Below, one piece after another: positions 53,179-60,785 of a stretch of DNA of 64,000 nucleotides. The stretch lies in contig NZ_CP019962.1 in NCBI RefSeq assembly GCF_000807675.2, positions 1,612,001 to 1,676,000 on the forward strand, read 5' to 3'. The notes beneath the pieces were generated by a model that was not told the origin of the DNA, made no database searches, and saw only the letters and a program-made list of their open reading frames with translations. How positions within the stretch are numbered: position 1 is the stretch's first letter; each line of letters starts with the position of its first letter. The DNA is from Eubacterium limosum. GTDB lineage: Bacteria > Bacillota > Clostridia > Eubacteriales > Eubacteriaceae. The translations under genes and the position numbers were made by a program.

Positions 53179-53724
53179 ATGAAAGCCAGTAATCTATTAA
53201 ACACCCAGGTGTTTTTTGAAAATGACACACGGCTTCGGGGACTTGTGCGCGACATAAGAGTCTGTGACCACAAAATTGACTGCCTGGTCCTCTCAGAGGG
53301 CGGCCTGTTCAGCAAGGCCCAGATTATTTTTCCTTCGGATATCATCGAGGTGGATTATGACCACGTAACGCTTGGTGGAGACAAGGCCATAACCAAGCTC
53401 TCCGCAAAGGAAATGAAAGCGCGGCTCGAGGACAGCTACTCCCTTGTGAACACGCCGGTAAAGGATGTGGACGGCAAGCGTTTCGCCAAGGTCGCAGACG
53501 CGACGGTCTCAAAGGATTTTAAGGTTCAGGAATACGATTTGTCCCGCAGCTTTTTTGACGATCTGGACTACGGCTACAGCCTTGTGGATGCTGAGCATAT
53601 GGAATACCGCGATAAAAGTTTGAATTATGACAAGGATATGCTGGAAATGGACCGGACACACCGTGAGGGCGGCATTCTGGAAAAGGTTTTGGGGGAGGAA
53701 CATCATGAAAATATCACCCGATAA
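53179..53724 (+). CDS. PRC-barrel domain protein
   Basis: A 181-residue soluble protein with two PRC-barrel-like beta units. The first is about residues 4-70 (LRGLVRDIRVCDHKIDCLVLSEGG, then FPSDIIEVDYDHVTL) and the second about 80-125 (LVNTPVKDVDGKRFAKVADATVSKDFKVQEYDLSRSFFDDL). A charged tail follows. It resembles YrrD of Bacillus, often found before alaS or near it. PRC barrels occur in the photosynthetic reaction centre H subunit and in RimM, and generally mediate protein contacts. Exact role is unknown. It overlaps the next transporter gene by 20 bases. Confidence 0.8.
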   Translation: MKASNLLNTQVFFENDTRLRGLVRDIRVCDHKIDCLVLSEGGLFSKAQIIFPSDIIEVDYDHVTLGGDKAITKLSAKEMKARLEDSYSLVNTPVKDVDGKRFAKVADATVSKDFKVQEYDLSRSFFDDLDYGYSLVDAEHMEYRDKSLNYDKDMLEMDRTHREGGILEKVLGEEHHENITR

Positions 53725-54772
53725 AAAACGAATTTTAATTGTCAATACCGTTGTAGTCCTGATCTGTATCCTTTTTGCGATATTTTTATGGCCCACCTTT
53801 TCGGGGATGTTCATGCCATTCTTTATGGCCATTATTTTGGCTTATCTCTTAAACCCTTTGGTTAAGATTTTTGAACGCCGGGGCTTTGGACGGGGACTTT
53901 CTGTCCTTTTTGTCTGTGTCATCGTCCTCTTGATTTTGTTCGGCGTTTTTATGAGCTTTGTCCCCAGCCTGATCAGCAACATTGCTCAGATGGTGACAAA
54001 CATTCCGTCAATGCTCCAGGATTTGCAGAATTACGGCGGGCAGATTTCCGAATTTATTCAGAAATACAATGATTCGGATATGTCGAAGTATTTTAACCTT
54101 GAGCAGAGCCTGTCCCAGGTGGCCGGAATGTTCGGCAGTATGCTGCAGGGGCTGTCGAACGCCATTATCGCCAACAGCGGGCAGCTGATGAACATTATTA
54201 TCGTGCCGCTGGTCACCATTTTCCTTTTACTGGACAAAGAGCTGTTTACCCAGTCCCTTATGTATCTGGTGCCCATTGATGCCAGAAATCAGGTTAAAAA
54301 AATGTTTTACGACATCGACATGGTTATCGGCGGTTTTATCCGCGGGCAGGGGCTCATGTCCATTATCGCCGGGATTCTGACCGGTGTGGGCGCTTACTTT
54401 ATGGGGCTGCCCTACGCGCCGGTTATCGGTGTGATTGCGGGCGTAACGACCATGATCCCTTATTTTGGTCCGGCAGTGGGTATGGTCGTCATCTGCGTCA
54501 TGGCGCTGCTGTCAAGCCCAATACAGATGGTTTATATTCTGATCTGGATGGCTATTGTTCAGGTGGTGTGCGGCAATCTGCTGGCGCCGGCGCTCATGTC
54601 TGGCAACGTTGGCCTGCACCCAGTTATCATTATTTTTTCAATCTTTTTCTTCGGCGCCATGTTCGGAGGCCTGGGGATGATTCTGGCAGTGCCAATCATG
54701 GGGACGGTCAAGGTCGTTATGAAGTACTTGATTGCGGGATTTGCGTCCTCTAAGGGCGAAATGCTCAGGTAA
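53705..54772 (+). CDS. AI-2E family transporter (second copy)
   Basis: A 355-residue relative of the transporter at 51881. It has helices at about 7-30 and 33-50, a long amphipathic segment, and a helical C-terminal half. The MIPYFGPAVGMVV-type loop, NLLAPALMSGNVGLHPVIIIFSI and the late GGLGMILAVPIMGTVKVV are family signatures. ATG 53705 has GAGGAA upstream, within the end of the PRC-barrel gene, so the two are translationally coupled. In Firmicutes this gene often precedes alaS, as here (YrrI in Bacillus). Function unknown. Confidence 0.87.
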   Translation: MKISPDKKRILIVNTVVVLICILFAIFLWPTFSGMFMPFFMAIILAYLLNPLVKIFERRGFGRGLSVLFVCVIVLLILFGVFMSFVPSLISNIAQMVTNIPSMLQDLQNYGGQISEFIQKYNDSDMSKYFNLEQSLSQVAGMFGSMLQGLSNAIIANSGQLMNIIIVPLVTIFLLLDKELFTQSLMYLVPIDARNQVKKMFYDIDMVIGGFIRGQGLMSIIAGILTGVGAYFMGLPYAPVIGVIAGVTTMIPYFGPAVGMVVICVMALLSSPIQMVYILIWMAIVQVVCGNLLAPALMSGNVGLHPVIIIFSIFFFGAMFGGLGMILAVPIMGTVKVVMKYLIAGFASSKGEMLR

Positions 54773-54803
54773 AAGGATATTAAAGTCCAATTCAGAATAA
54801 GAC

Positions 54804-54832
54804 TTGACAAAAGCGAAAACATTACATATAAT
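54804..54832 (+). promoter_or_regulatory. Consensus promoter of alaS
   Basis: TTGACA at 54804-54809 and TATAAT at 54827-54832, 17 bases apart. Transcription would begin just before the T-box leader. Confidence 0.88.
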
Positions 54833-54849
54833 TTGAATGTTAAGTAAAT

Positions 54850-55092
54850 ATGAATGCAATGAGAATGACAACCTTATGACAGACCATTCAGAGAGGGAAC
54901 GGCTGGTGCGAGTTTCCATGGAAGTGATAAGGCCGCCCCATTTGAGCAGCGGTTCTGAAATCAGAAGAGTGTAAGAACCGACGGCTGACAGACCGTTATT
55001 TGTTTGAGTGAGCAAAGCACCGCTTTGCTAATTTGGGTGGTACCGCGGAAATCAACTTCGTCCCTGTTTACAGGGGCGGAGTTTTATTTTTT
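54850..55092 (+). promoter_or_regulatory. T-box riboswitch controlling alaS, with terminator
   Basis: The leader holds an AGAGAG and GGTG-n-n-AG Stem I region near 54890-54912. The conserved T-box sequence TGGGTGGTACCGCG is at 55034-55047. A terminator AACTTCGTCCCTG / CAGGGGCGGAGTT (55054-55083) with a T-run follows. Uncharged tRNA-Ala would bind and favour the antiterminator. A GCC at 54935-54937 is my candidate specifier codon, based on the downstream TTTGAGC; this is not certain. A reading frame running through the leader into alaS is not coding. Confidence 0.93.
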
Positions 55093-55147
55093 TACTCAAA
55101 GCATCAATCATAAACTAAAACAAATTCATAAAAGGGAGAACGAAGAC

Positions 55148-57787
55148 ATGCAACCTTTAGGTTTAAACGAAATTCGTGAAAAGTTTTTAGCGTTCTTTGA
55201 GAGCAAAGGACATTTAAGATTAAAGAGCTTTCCACTGGTGCCGATCAATGACAAGAGTCTGCTTTTGATCAACTCCGGGATGGCTCCGATGAAGCCTTAC
55301 TTTACAGGTGATGAAATTCCGCCGAGAAAACGGGTAACCACCTGCCAGAAGTGTATCCGTACCCCCGACATCGAAAATGTCGGCAAGACTGCCCGTCACG
55401 GTACCTTCTTTGAAATGCTCGGCAACTTTTCCTTTGGGGATTACTTCAAGAAAGAAGCCATTCCATGGGCGTGGGAATTCTGTACTGAGGTCATGGAAAT
55501 GGATCCGGAAAAAATTTATGTATCCATCTATTTAGATGATGATGAAGCCCATGACATCTGGCATGACGAAATTGGCGTGCCGGAAGAGCGGATTGTCCGC
55601 CTCGGAAAAGAAGACAATTTCTGGGAACATGGACTGGGACCATGCGGCCCCTGCTCCGAGCTTTACTATGACCGTGGGGAAGAATACGGCTGCGGCAGTC
55701 CAGACTGCGCGCCAGGCTGTGAGTGCGACCGCTATGTTGAGTTCTGGAACCTGGTATTCACCCAGTTTGACAAGGATGAGGAAGGCAACTACAATCCGCT
55801 GGCTAACCCGAATATCGACACCGGCATGGGGCTGGAACGTCTGGCTACCATCATGCAGGGCGTTGACAATATCTTCGAGATTGATACCATCGGCCATATC
55901 CTGAATTATATCTGTAAAAAAGCTGGCGTTAAATACGGCGAAAATACCCAGGATGATGTTTCCATCCGCGTTATTACCGACCATGTCCGCAGTGTTACCT
56001 TTATGATCGCCGACGGCGTTATGCCAGGCAACGAAGGCCGCGGCTATGTCCTGAGACGTCTTTTAAGACGTGCAGCCCGCCATGGCAAGCTGCTTGGCAT
56101 GCAGGAGCTTTTCCTTTACGATGTGGCCAAGGAAGTGGTCCGTGTCTCATCTGGTGCTTATCCAGAGCTGGCAGAAAAACAGGATTATATTCAGAAGCTG
56201 ATCCGGATTGAGGAAGAACGCTTTAAAGAAACCATTGATCAGGGCCTGAGCCTGCTCGAAAAAGAGCTGGACAGCCTGATCGCACAGGAAGAAAAGGTGT
56301 TCCCAGGACAGGGCGCCTTTAAATTGTACGATACATACGGCTTCCCCTATGACCTGACAAAGGAAATTGTTGAGGAGCGTGGCCTGACCCTGATCGCCAG
56401 TGAATTTGAAGAAGCCATGCAGGAACAGCGCGAACGTGCCCGCAAGGCCCGTGCAGAGAGCGACCTGGCCGTCTGGGCAGACGATCCCTTTAACCCGCTG
56501 GGACCAGATGCATTGGTTGAATTCGTGGGTTATGAAAATCTGGAAGCAACCGGGAAAATCATCGGCCTGATCTCCGGCGAAGAGCTGGTGAGCGAAGTAC
56601 ATGCCGGCGAGGATGTCCTGGTGCTGCTCGATAAAACCTCCTTTTACGCTGAGAGCGGCGGACAGGTTGGCGATAAAGGCCAGATCGTCTCTGGTGACCG
56701 AGTGATCGAAGTGACCGACTGTAAAAAAGGCAGCCTTGGCCGCCATATCCACTATGGTAAGGTGGTTTCCGGAACCTTTAAAATGGACGAAGAAGTTACG
56801 ACAAAGGTCAACCGCGAGCTGCGAGCTGCTACCCAGAGAAACCACACATCGACCCATCTGCTCCAGAAAGCATTGAAGCAGGTATTGGGCGACCATGTTG
56901 AACAGGCAGGCTCCTTTGTATCGCCAGACCGTCTCCGTTTTGACTTTAACCACTTCCAGCCAATGACCCATGAAGAAAAACGCCAGGTAGAGGAAATCGT
57001 CAATAAGGCGATTCTGGAAGCCATGGATGTCGCCATCTTTGAAACCAGTATCGACGACGCCCGTTCCATGGGCGCAATGGCCCTTTTTGGTGAAAAATAC
57101 GGTGAGGTAGTCCGTGTTGTTAAGGTTGGAGATTTCAGCATCGAGCTTTGCGGCGGCTGCCATATTTCCAATTCCGCCCAGGTCGGGATGTTTAAAATCT
57201 TGAGCGAAACCGGTGTCGCAGCCGGTATCCGCCGTATCGAAGCGGCTACAGGCATGAATGCCGTTTACCATGTTGAGCAGATGGACGACACCCTGCTCGA
57301 AACCGCAGAAGCCTTAAAGACCAACCCAGACCACCTTCTGGAAAAAGTCACCGAGCTGGCAGAACAGAGCAAGCATAAAGAAAAAGTCATCAATGAGCTT
57401 AAACATAAATTTGCAGGCAATATGGTTATGGATATCCATCAGAAGGTTACCGTCATCGACGGCGTACAGACTACCATCGCAGAGGTTGAGGGTGTGGATA
57501 TGGAAGAGCTCCGCAATATCAGCGATATGCTCAAGGACCGTATGGGCTCCGGCATTGTGCTGCTCGGCACCAAAGGCAAGGAAAAGGTCAACTTTATTGC
57601 GACAGCCACCAAGGACATTCTGGACAAGGGTTTCCACGCTGGCAAGCTTATTAAGGAAGTAGCGCAAATTGCAGGCGGCGGCGGCGGCGGACGCCCGGAT
57701 ATGGCGCAGGCCGGTGGCAAAAAGCCCGAAAAACTGGGTGAAGCCTTAGAAAAAGCTAAAGAAATCATCAAGAATCAGCTTGACTAA
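55148..57787 (+). CDS. alaS: Alanyl-tRNA synthetase
   Basis: A complete 879-residue class II synthetase. The catalytic part begins MQPLGLNEIREKFLAFFESKGH, and includes INSGMAPMKPYF and GMGLERLA as class II motifs. The editing domain has HTSTHLLQKAL (HxxxH) and, downstream, CGGCHISNSAQVG, the zinc-site Cys-xxx-His. The C-terminal DHHA1-type domain contains a Gly run within GGGGGGRPDMAQAGG. ATG 55148 has GGGAG upstream. It is under a T-box. It is followed by ireB and ruvX, the usual alaS-ireB-ruvX order of Firmicutes. Confidence 0.97.
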   Translation: MQPLGLNEIREKFLAFFESKGHLRLKSFPLVPINDKSLLLINSGMAPMKPYFTGDEIPPRKRVTTCQKCIRTPDIENVGKTARHGTFFEMLGNFSFGDYFKKEAIPWAWEFCTEVMEMDPEKIYVSIYLDDDEAHDIWHDEIGVPEERIVRLGKEDNFWEHGLGPCGPCSELYYDRGEEYGCGSPDCAPGCECDRYVEFWNLVFTQFDKDEEGNYNPLANPNIDTGMGLERLATIMQGVDNIFEIDTIGHILNYICKKAGVKYGENTQDDVSIRVITDHVRSVTFMIADGVMPGNEGRGYVLRRLLRRAARHGKLLGMQELFLYDVAKEVVRVSSGAYPELAEKQDYIQKLIRIEEERFKETIDQGLSLLEKELDSLIAQEEKVFPGQGAFKLYDTYGFPYDLTKEIVEERGLTLIASEFEEAMQEQRERARKARAESDLAVWADDPFNPLGPDALVEFVGYENLEATGKIIGLISGEELVSEVHAGEDVLVLLDKTSFYAESGGQVGDKGQIVSGDRVIEVTDCKKGSLGRHIHYGKVVSGTFKMDEEVTTKVNRELRAATQRNHTSTHLLQKALKQVLGDHVEQAGSFVSPDRLRFDFNHFQPMTHEEKRQVEEIVNKAILEAMDVAIFETSIDDARSMGAMALFGEKYGEVVRVVKVGDFSIELCGGCHISNSAQVGMFKILSETGVAAGIRRIEAATGMNAVYHVEQMDDTLLETAEALKTNPDHLLEKVTELAEQSKHKEKVINELKHKFAGNMVMDIHQKVTVIDGVQTTIAEVEGVDMEELRNISDMLKDRMGSGIVLLGTKGKEKVNFIATATKDILDKGFHAGKLIKEVAQIAGGGGGGRPDMAQAGGKKPEKLGEALEKAKEIIKNQLD

Positions 57788-57807
57788 GGGTTTTCAAGAA
57801 AAAAAGC

Positions 57808-57836
57808 TTGTCTTTTGAAGGTTATTGCGTTAAAAT
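57808..57836 (+). promoter_or_regulatory. Probable promoter of ireB
   Basis: TTGTCT at 57808-57813 and TAAAAT at 57831-57836, 17 bases apart, 33 bases before the ATG. Confidence 0.55.
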
Positions 57837-57869
57837 AGGCGTAGACCAGTAAAGAGGAGGAATGGCAAA

Positions 57870-58142
57870 ATGGATAGCAATACAGTATTTGATCGAGGGA
57901 CCATCTTGTTTGACGTTAACAACGATAAAGCCAAAACAATTGATGAAGTCATGCAGGAAGTCAACAAGGCATTGATCGAAAAAGGATATAATCCCGTTAA
58001 TCAAATCGTTGGTTATGTTATGTCAGGCGATCCGACTTATATCACAAGCCATAATGATGCCCGTAACTTAATCCAGAAAATCGAACGCGATGAACTTCTT
58101 GAAGAGCTGGTAAAACGCTATTTGAGCAGTATTCAAGAATAA
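57870..58142 (+). CDS. ireB: IreB family regulatory phosphoprotein (UPF0297)
   Basis: A 90-residue all-helical protein. The N-terminus has Thr residues in [12 protein letters not shown], the site of phosphorylation by the PASTA kinase IreK in Enterococcus. The core contains [29 protein letters not shown], the strongly conserved UPF0297 signature (seen as consecutive segments at residues 41-69). In Enterococcus IreB down-regulates cephalosporin resistance. AGGAGG is 7 bases before the ATG. It normally sits between alaS and ruvX; here an aldo/keto reductase gene is placed before ruvX. Confidence 0.95.
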   Translation: MDSNTVFDRGTILFDVNNDKAKTIDEVMQEVNKALIEKGYNPVNQIVGYVMSGDPTYITSHNDARNLIQKIERDELLEELVKRYLSSIQE

Positions 58143-58163
58143 CGAGCTTATAGATGAACACAG

Positions 58164-58201
58164 GTCTTAGGCGAATTTTAACAGTTTGCCTAAGACTTTT
58201 T
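58164..58201 (+). terminator. Intrinsic terminator after ireB
   Basis: GTCTTAGGC pairs with GCCTAAGAC, followed by TTTTT. Confidence 0.9.
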
Positions 58202-58263
58202 ATTTCTATTGTAAAGGGGAGCCGTGGGTCTTTTTTCCAATAGAAATAAACAGGAAACGACGA

Positions 58264-59211
58264 ATGATGGAATACCGTAAACTGGGACAGACTGGGATCG
58301 AGGTTTCAAGGCTCTGCTTTGGAAGCCTGACCATTGGCCCGCTGCAGAAAAACAAAACACTGGAAGAAAGCCGCCCGATCATTGAAGCGGCTCTGGACGC
58401 CGGAATCAATTTTTTTGATACGGCTGACTTGTACAATTGCTACCCTTATCTCAAGCAGGCACTGGAAATCAAAAAAGATCTGGTTATCTGTACCAAATCT
58501 TACGATTATTCGGCCGAGGGCGTGGCTAAAAGCCTGGACAGAGCGTTACGCGAGCTTGGACGGGACTACATCGATATTTATATGCTGCATGAGCAGGAGA
58601 GCCGCCTGACCTTTGAAGGCCACTGGGAAGCCATCGAGTATCTTTTGAAAATGAAAGAGAAGGGCGTGATCCGTGCCTTTGGCATTTCAACCCACAGGGT
58701 TGAGGGCGTACGAGACGCTGCGGACTTTAACGAGATCGAGGTGGTATTTCCCCTCATTAACCTTACAGGTATTGGCATTGAGGATGGAAGCCGTGAGGAC
58801 ATGGAAGCCGCGATCATGAAAGCCAAACAGGCCGGAAAGGGCGTTTTTGGCATGAAGCCCTTGGGCGGCGGCAATCTGCTGGCCAGCAAAAAAGCCTGTT
58901 TCGACTATATCCTGGGTTTGGAAACGCTGGACGCCATCGCCTTTGGCATGCAGTCCGTTGACGAGGTCCGCTACAACGCAGCCAGGATAAACGGAGAGCC
59001 AATAGAGGCGGAGCTGGAAAAACGTGTGGCAGGCGCAAAAAAAAGCCTGCATATCAGCGACTGGTGCGAGGGCTGCGGCGAATGCGCTGCCCATTGCAGC
59101 CAGAAAGCACTCACGATTATTGATGGAAAAGCACAGGTGGAACATTCAAAGTGTCTGACCTGCTGTTATTGTGCGGCCTATTGTCCGCTTTTTTGCATAA
59201 AAGTCATTTAG
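58264..59211 (+). CDS. Aldo/keto reductase with C-terminal 2x[4Fe-4S] ferredoxin domain
   Basis: A 315-residue protein in two parts. The N-terminal about 255 residues form the aldo/keto reductase TIM barrel (YRKLGQTGIEVSRLCFGS, DTADLYNCYPYLKQAL, ICTKSYDY, YMLHEQES). The Tyr and Lys of the usual tetrad are seen. The last about 55 residues hold two cluster motifs, CEGCGECAAHC and CLTCCYCAAYCP. This fused type is common in anaerobes and may use ferredoxin-level electrons; the true reaction is unknown. Start ATG 58264 has AGGAAA upstream; a second ATG follows. It is set between ireB and ruvX. Confidence 0.88.
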   Translation: MMEYRKLGQTGIEVSRLCFGSLTIGPLQKNKTLEESRPIIEAALDAGINFFDTADLYNCYPYLKQALEIKKDLVICTKSYDYSAEGVAKSLDRALRELGRDYIDIYMLHEQESRLTFEGHWEAIEYLLKMKEKGVIRAFGISTHRVEGVRDAADFNEIEVVFPLINLTGIGIEDGSREDMEAAIMKAKQAGKGVFGMKPLGGGNLLASKKACFDYILGLETLDAIAFGMQSVDEVRYNAARINGEPIEAELEKRVAGAKKSLHISDWCEGCGECAAHCSQKALTIIDGKAQVEHSKCLTCCYCAAYCPLFCIKVI

Positions 59212-59258
59212 TATTGAAGCGGATGACTTTGGGTATAAAACTGGAAAGAGAAAAATTT

Positions 59259-59687
59259 ATGGCAACAAAACGCTTACTCGGCCTAGACGTCGGGGATAAA
59301 TATATTGGTATCGCAGTCAGCGACCCATTGGGCATAACCGCCCAGGGCTACAGAACATGGAAACGCGGAACACGTGACGACGATCTGGCCTTTTTTAAAG
59401 ATGTTGTGGAGCAGTTTAACGTGACCACCCTGGTATCCGGACTGCCCAAGGACATGGAAGGAAATGAAACCGCCCAGGCCCGTAAGACACGCAACTTCTG
59501 TCAGTTTTTAAAAAAAAGACTGAATCTGGTGGTTGTCTATATTGACGAAAGGCTGACCTCAAAAGCCTCCGAACGGGTTTTAATTGAAGGCGGAGTACGG
59601 CGTGAAAAACGCAAGGAATATATCGATACTCTGGCAGCCCAGATGATCCTGCAGGTTTATCTGGACAGCAGTGAGAACACAAATTAA
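59259..59687 (+). CDS. ruvX: Putative pre-16S rRNA nuclease / Holliday junction resolvase RuvX
   Basis: A 142-residue RNase H-fold protein (YqgF). GLDVGDKYIGIAVSDPLG holds the first catalytic Asp, and DERLTSKASERVL and DTLAAQMILQ hold the others. It processes the 5' end of 16S rRNA, and may resolve Holliday junctions. ATG 59259 fits the family length; a frame reaching back into the aldo/keto reductase gene is not used. It precedes a DUF1292 gene, as in Bacillus (yrrK-yrzB). Confidence 0.94.
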   Translation: MATKRLLGLDVGDKYIGIAVSDPLGITAQGYRTWKRGTRDDDLAFFKDVVEQFNVTTLVSGLPKDMEGNETAQARKTRNFCQFLKKRLNLVVVYIDERLTSKASERVLIEGGVRREKRKEYIDTLAAQMILQVYLDSSENTN

Positions 59688-59752
59688 GGATATTAAAGCT
59701 GAATTAAGCATAATAATATAAACTAAATTTAAAGAAAACGAGGTATTTAAAC

Positions 59753-60055
59753 ATGGAAGACAACAAAATTACATTATTAGATGAAGATGGCGTAGAACGC
59801 GTATTTGAGCTGGTGATCAGCTTCGACATTGAAGACAAAACCTATGTCCTCTTAGCAGAAAGTGAAGAAAGCGAAGATGTATTCCCATTTGTTATCCGTG
59901 AGGACGAAAATGGCGAAGAAACACTGTATCCGGTTGAAAGCGAAGAAGAATTCGCGCTGATCGAACAGACCTACGAACAGCTCATGGAAGAAGAAGACGA
60001 TGATGATGAAGAATGCGGTTGTGGCTGCGGCTGCGGCGGAGACCATCAGGAATAA
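59753..60055 (+). CDS. DUF1292 family protein with Cys-Gly repeat tail
   Basis: A 100-residue, very acidic protein of the DUF1292 (YrzB) family. The body has ITLLDEDGVERVFELVISFDIEDKTYVLL and a SEEEFALIEQTYEQL helix. The C-terminus is a run of Asp/Glu followed by CGCGCGCGG with four Cys. Function of DUF1292 is unknown, but it always accompanies ruvX. The tail could bind a metal ion; in other species the tail often has fewer or no Cys, as far as I recall. GAGG is upstream of the ATG. sfsA begins 3 bases after the stop. Confidence 0.85.
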   Translation: MEDNKITLLDEDGVERVFELVISFDIEDKTYVLLAESEESEDVFPFVIREDENGEETLYPVESEEEFALIEQTYEQLMEEEDDDDEECGCGCGCGGDHQE

Positions 60056-60057
60056 TA

Positions 60058-60765
60058 ATGGAGTTGAGCAGCTTCCCCATCGTTGAGGGGGAATTCATCT
60101 CCAGACCCAACCGATTTATTGCCCGGGTTATGATCGATACAGACAGCGCCCCACGTGAAATTACGGCGCACGTAGCAAATACCGGCCGGATGCGGGAGCT
60201 TCTCGTACCCGGCGCCCGGGTTCAAATGGCCTTTAATCCGTCGCCAAAGAGAAAGACGGATTTTACTTTACTGACAGTATGGTATAAAAGTACATGGGTT
60301 TGCATACACTCGACCATGGCCAACGCACTCGCCTTTGAGTTTATGGAAAAAGCCCCGGATATCTGTCAGCTTAAAAGGGAAGTGACCTACGGCAACAGCC
60401 GCTTTGACCTGGCTTTTGAACGGAATGGCCACCCCTGTCTGTACGAAGTGAAAAGCGCTAACCTGGTGGTTGGTGCTGCGGCGATGTTTCCAGACGCCCC
60501 GACCGAACGGGGCTGTAAACACCTGGAAGAACTAATGCATGCGCGTACAGAAGGTTATGAGGCCGGTGTGCTCTTCGTTGTACAAAGAGAGGACGCTGAG
60601 TTTTTTACGCCCAATATTGCCACCGATCCGCTGTTTTCAGGACTCCTTAAAAAGGGGTTTGAAGTGGGTCTGGTTGTTCGCGCTCTAAGGTGTGTCATCA
60701 GAGGAAACACAATTAAAATTGATTCAGAAATACCGGTTCGTTTTGATACGGCCGGACGGATATAA
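60058..60765 (+). CDS. sfsA: SfsA family protein
   Basis: A 235-residue SfsA (sugar fermentation stimulation protein A). It has FISRPNRFIARVMID with an OB-like N-terminal part, HVANTGRMRELLVPG, and a nuclease-like C-terminal part with FDLAFE, LYEVKSANLV (E-x-K) and FPDAPTERGCKHLEEL. The fold resembles a PD-(D/E)xK nuclease joined to a DNA-binding domain; in E. coli it influences maltose metabolism genes. Start ATG 60058 follows the DUF1292 stop closely and has no separate strong ribosome site, so it is coupled. Confidence 0.92.
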   Translation: MELSSFPIVEGEFISRPNRFIARVMIDTDSAPREITAHVANTGRMRELLVPGARVQMAFNPSPKRKTDFTLLTVWYKSTWVCIHSTMANALAFEFMEKAPDICQLKREVTYGNSRFDLAFERNGHPCLYEVKSANLVVGAAAMFPDAPTERGCKHLEELMHARTEGYEAGVLFVVQREDAEFFTPNIATDPLFSGLLKKGFEVGLVVRALRCVIRGNTIKIDSEIPVRFDTAGRI

Positions 60766-60785
60766 AATAATGAAAGGAGATTATT

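Noticed and set aside
55004-55147. In-frame N-terminal extension of alaS by 48 codons
   Set aside because: It lies inside the T-box and its terminator, and the ATG at 55148 has a good ribosome site and the family start.
56147-57271. Long 374-codon frame on the - strand inside alaS
   Set aside because: It is a shadow of the alaS codon pattern, with no ribosome site and no family resemblance.
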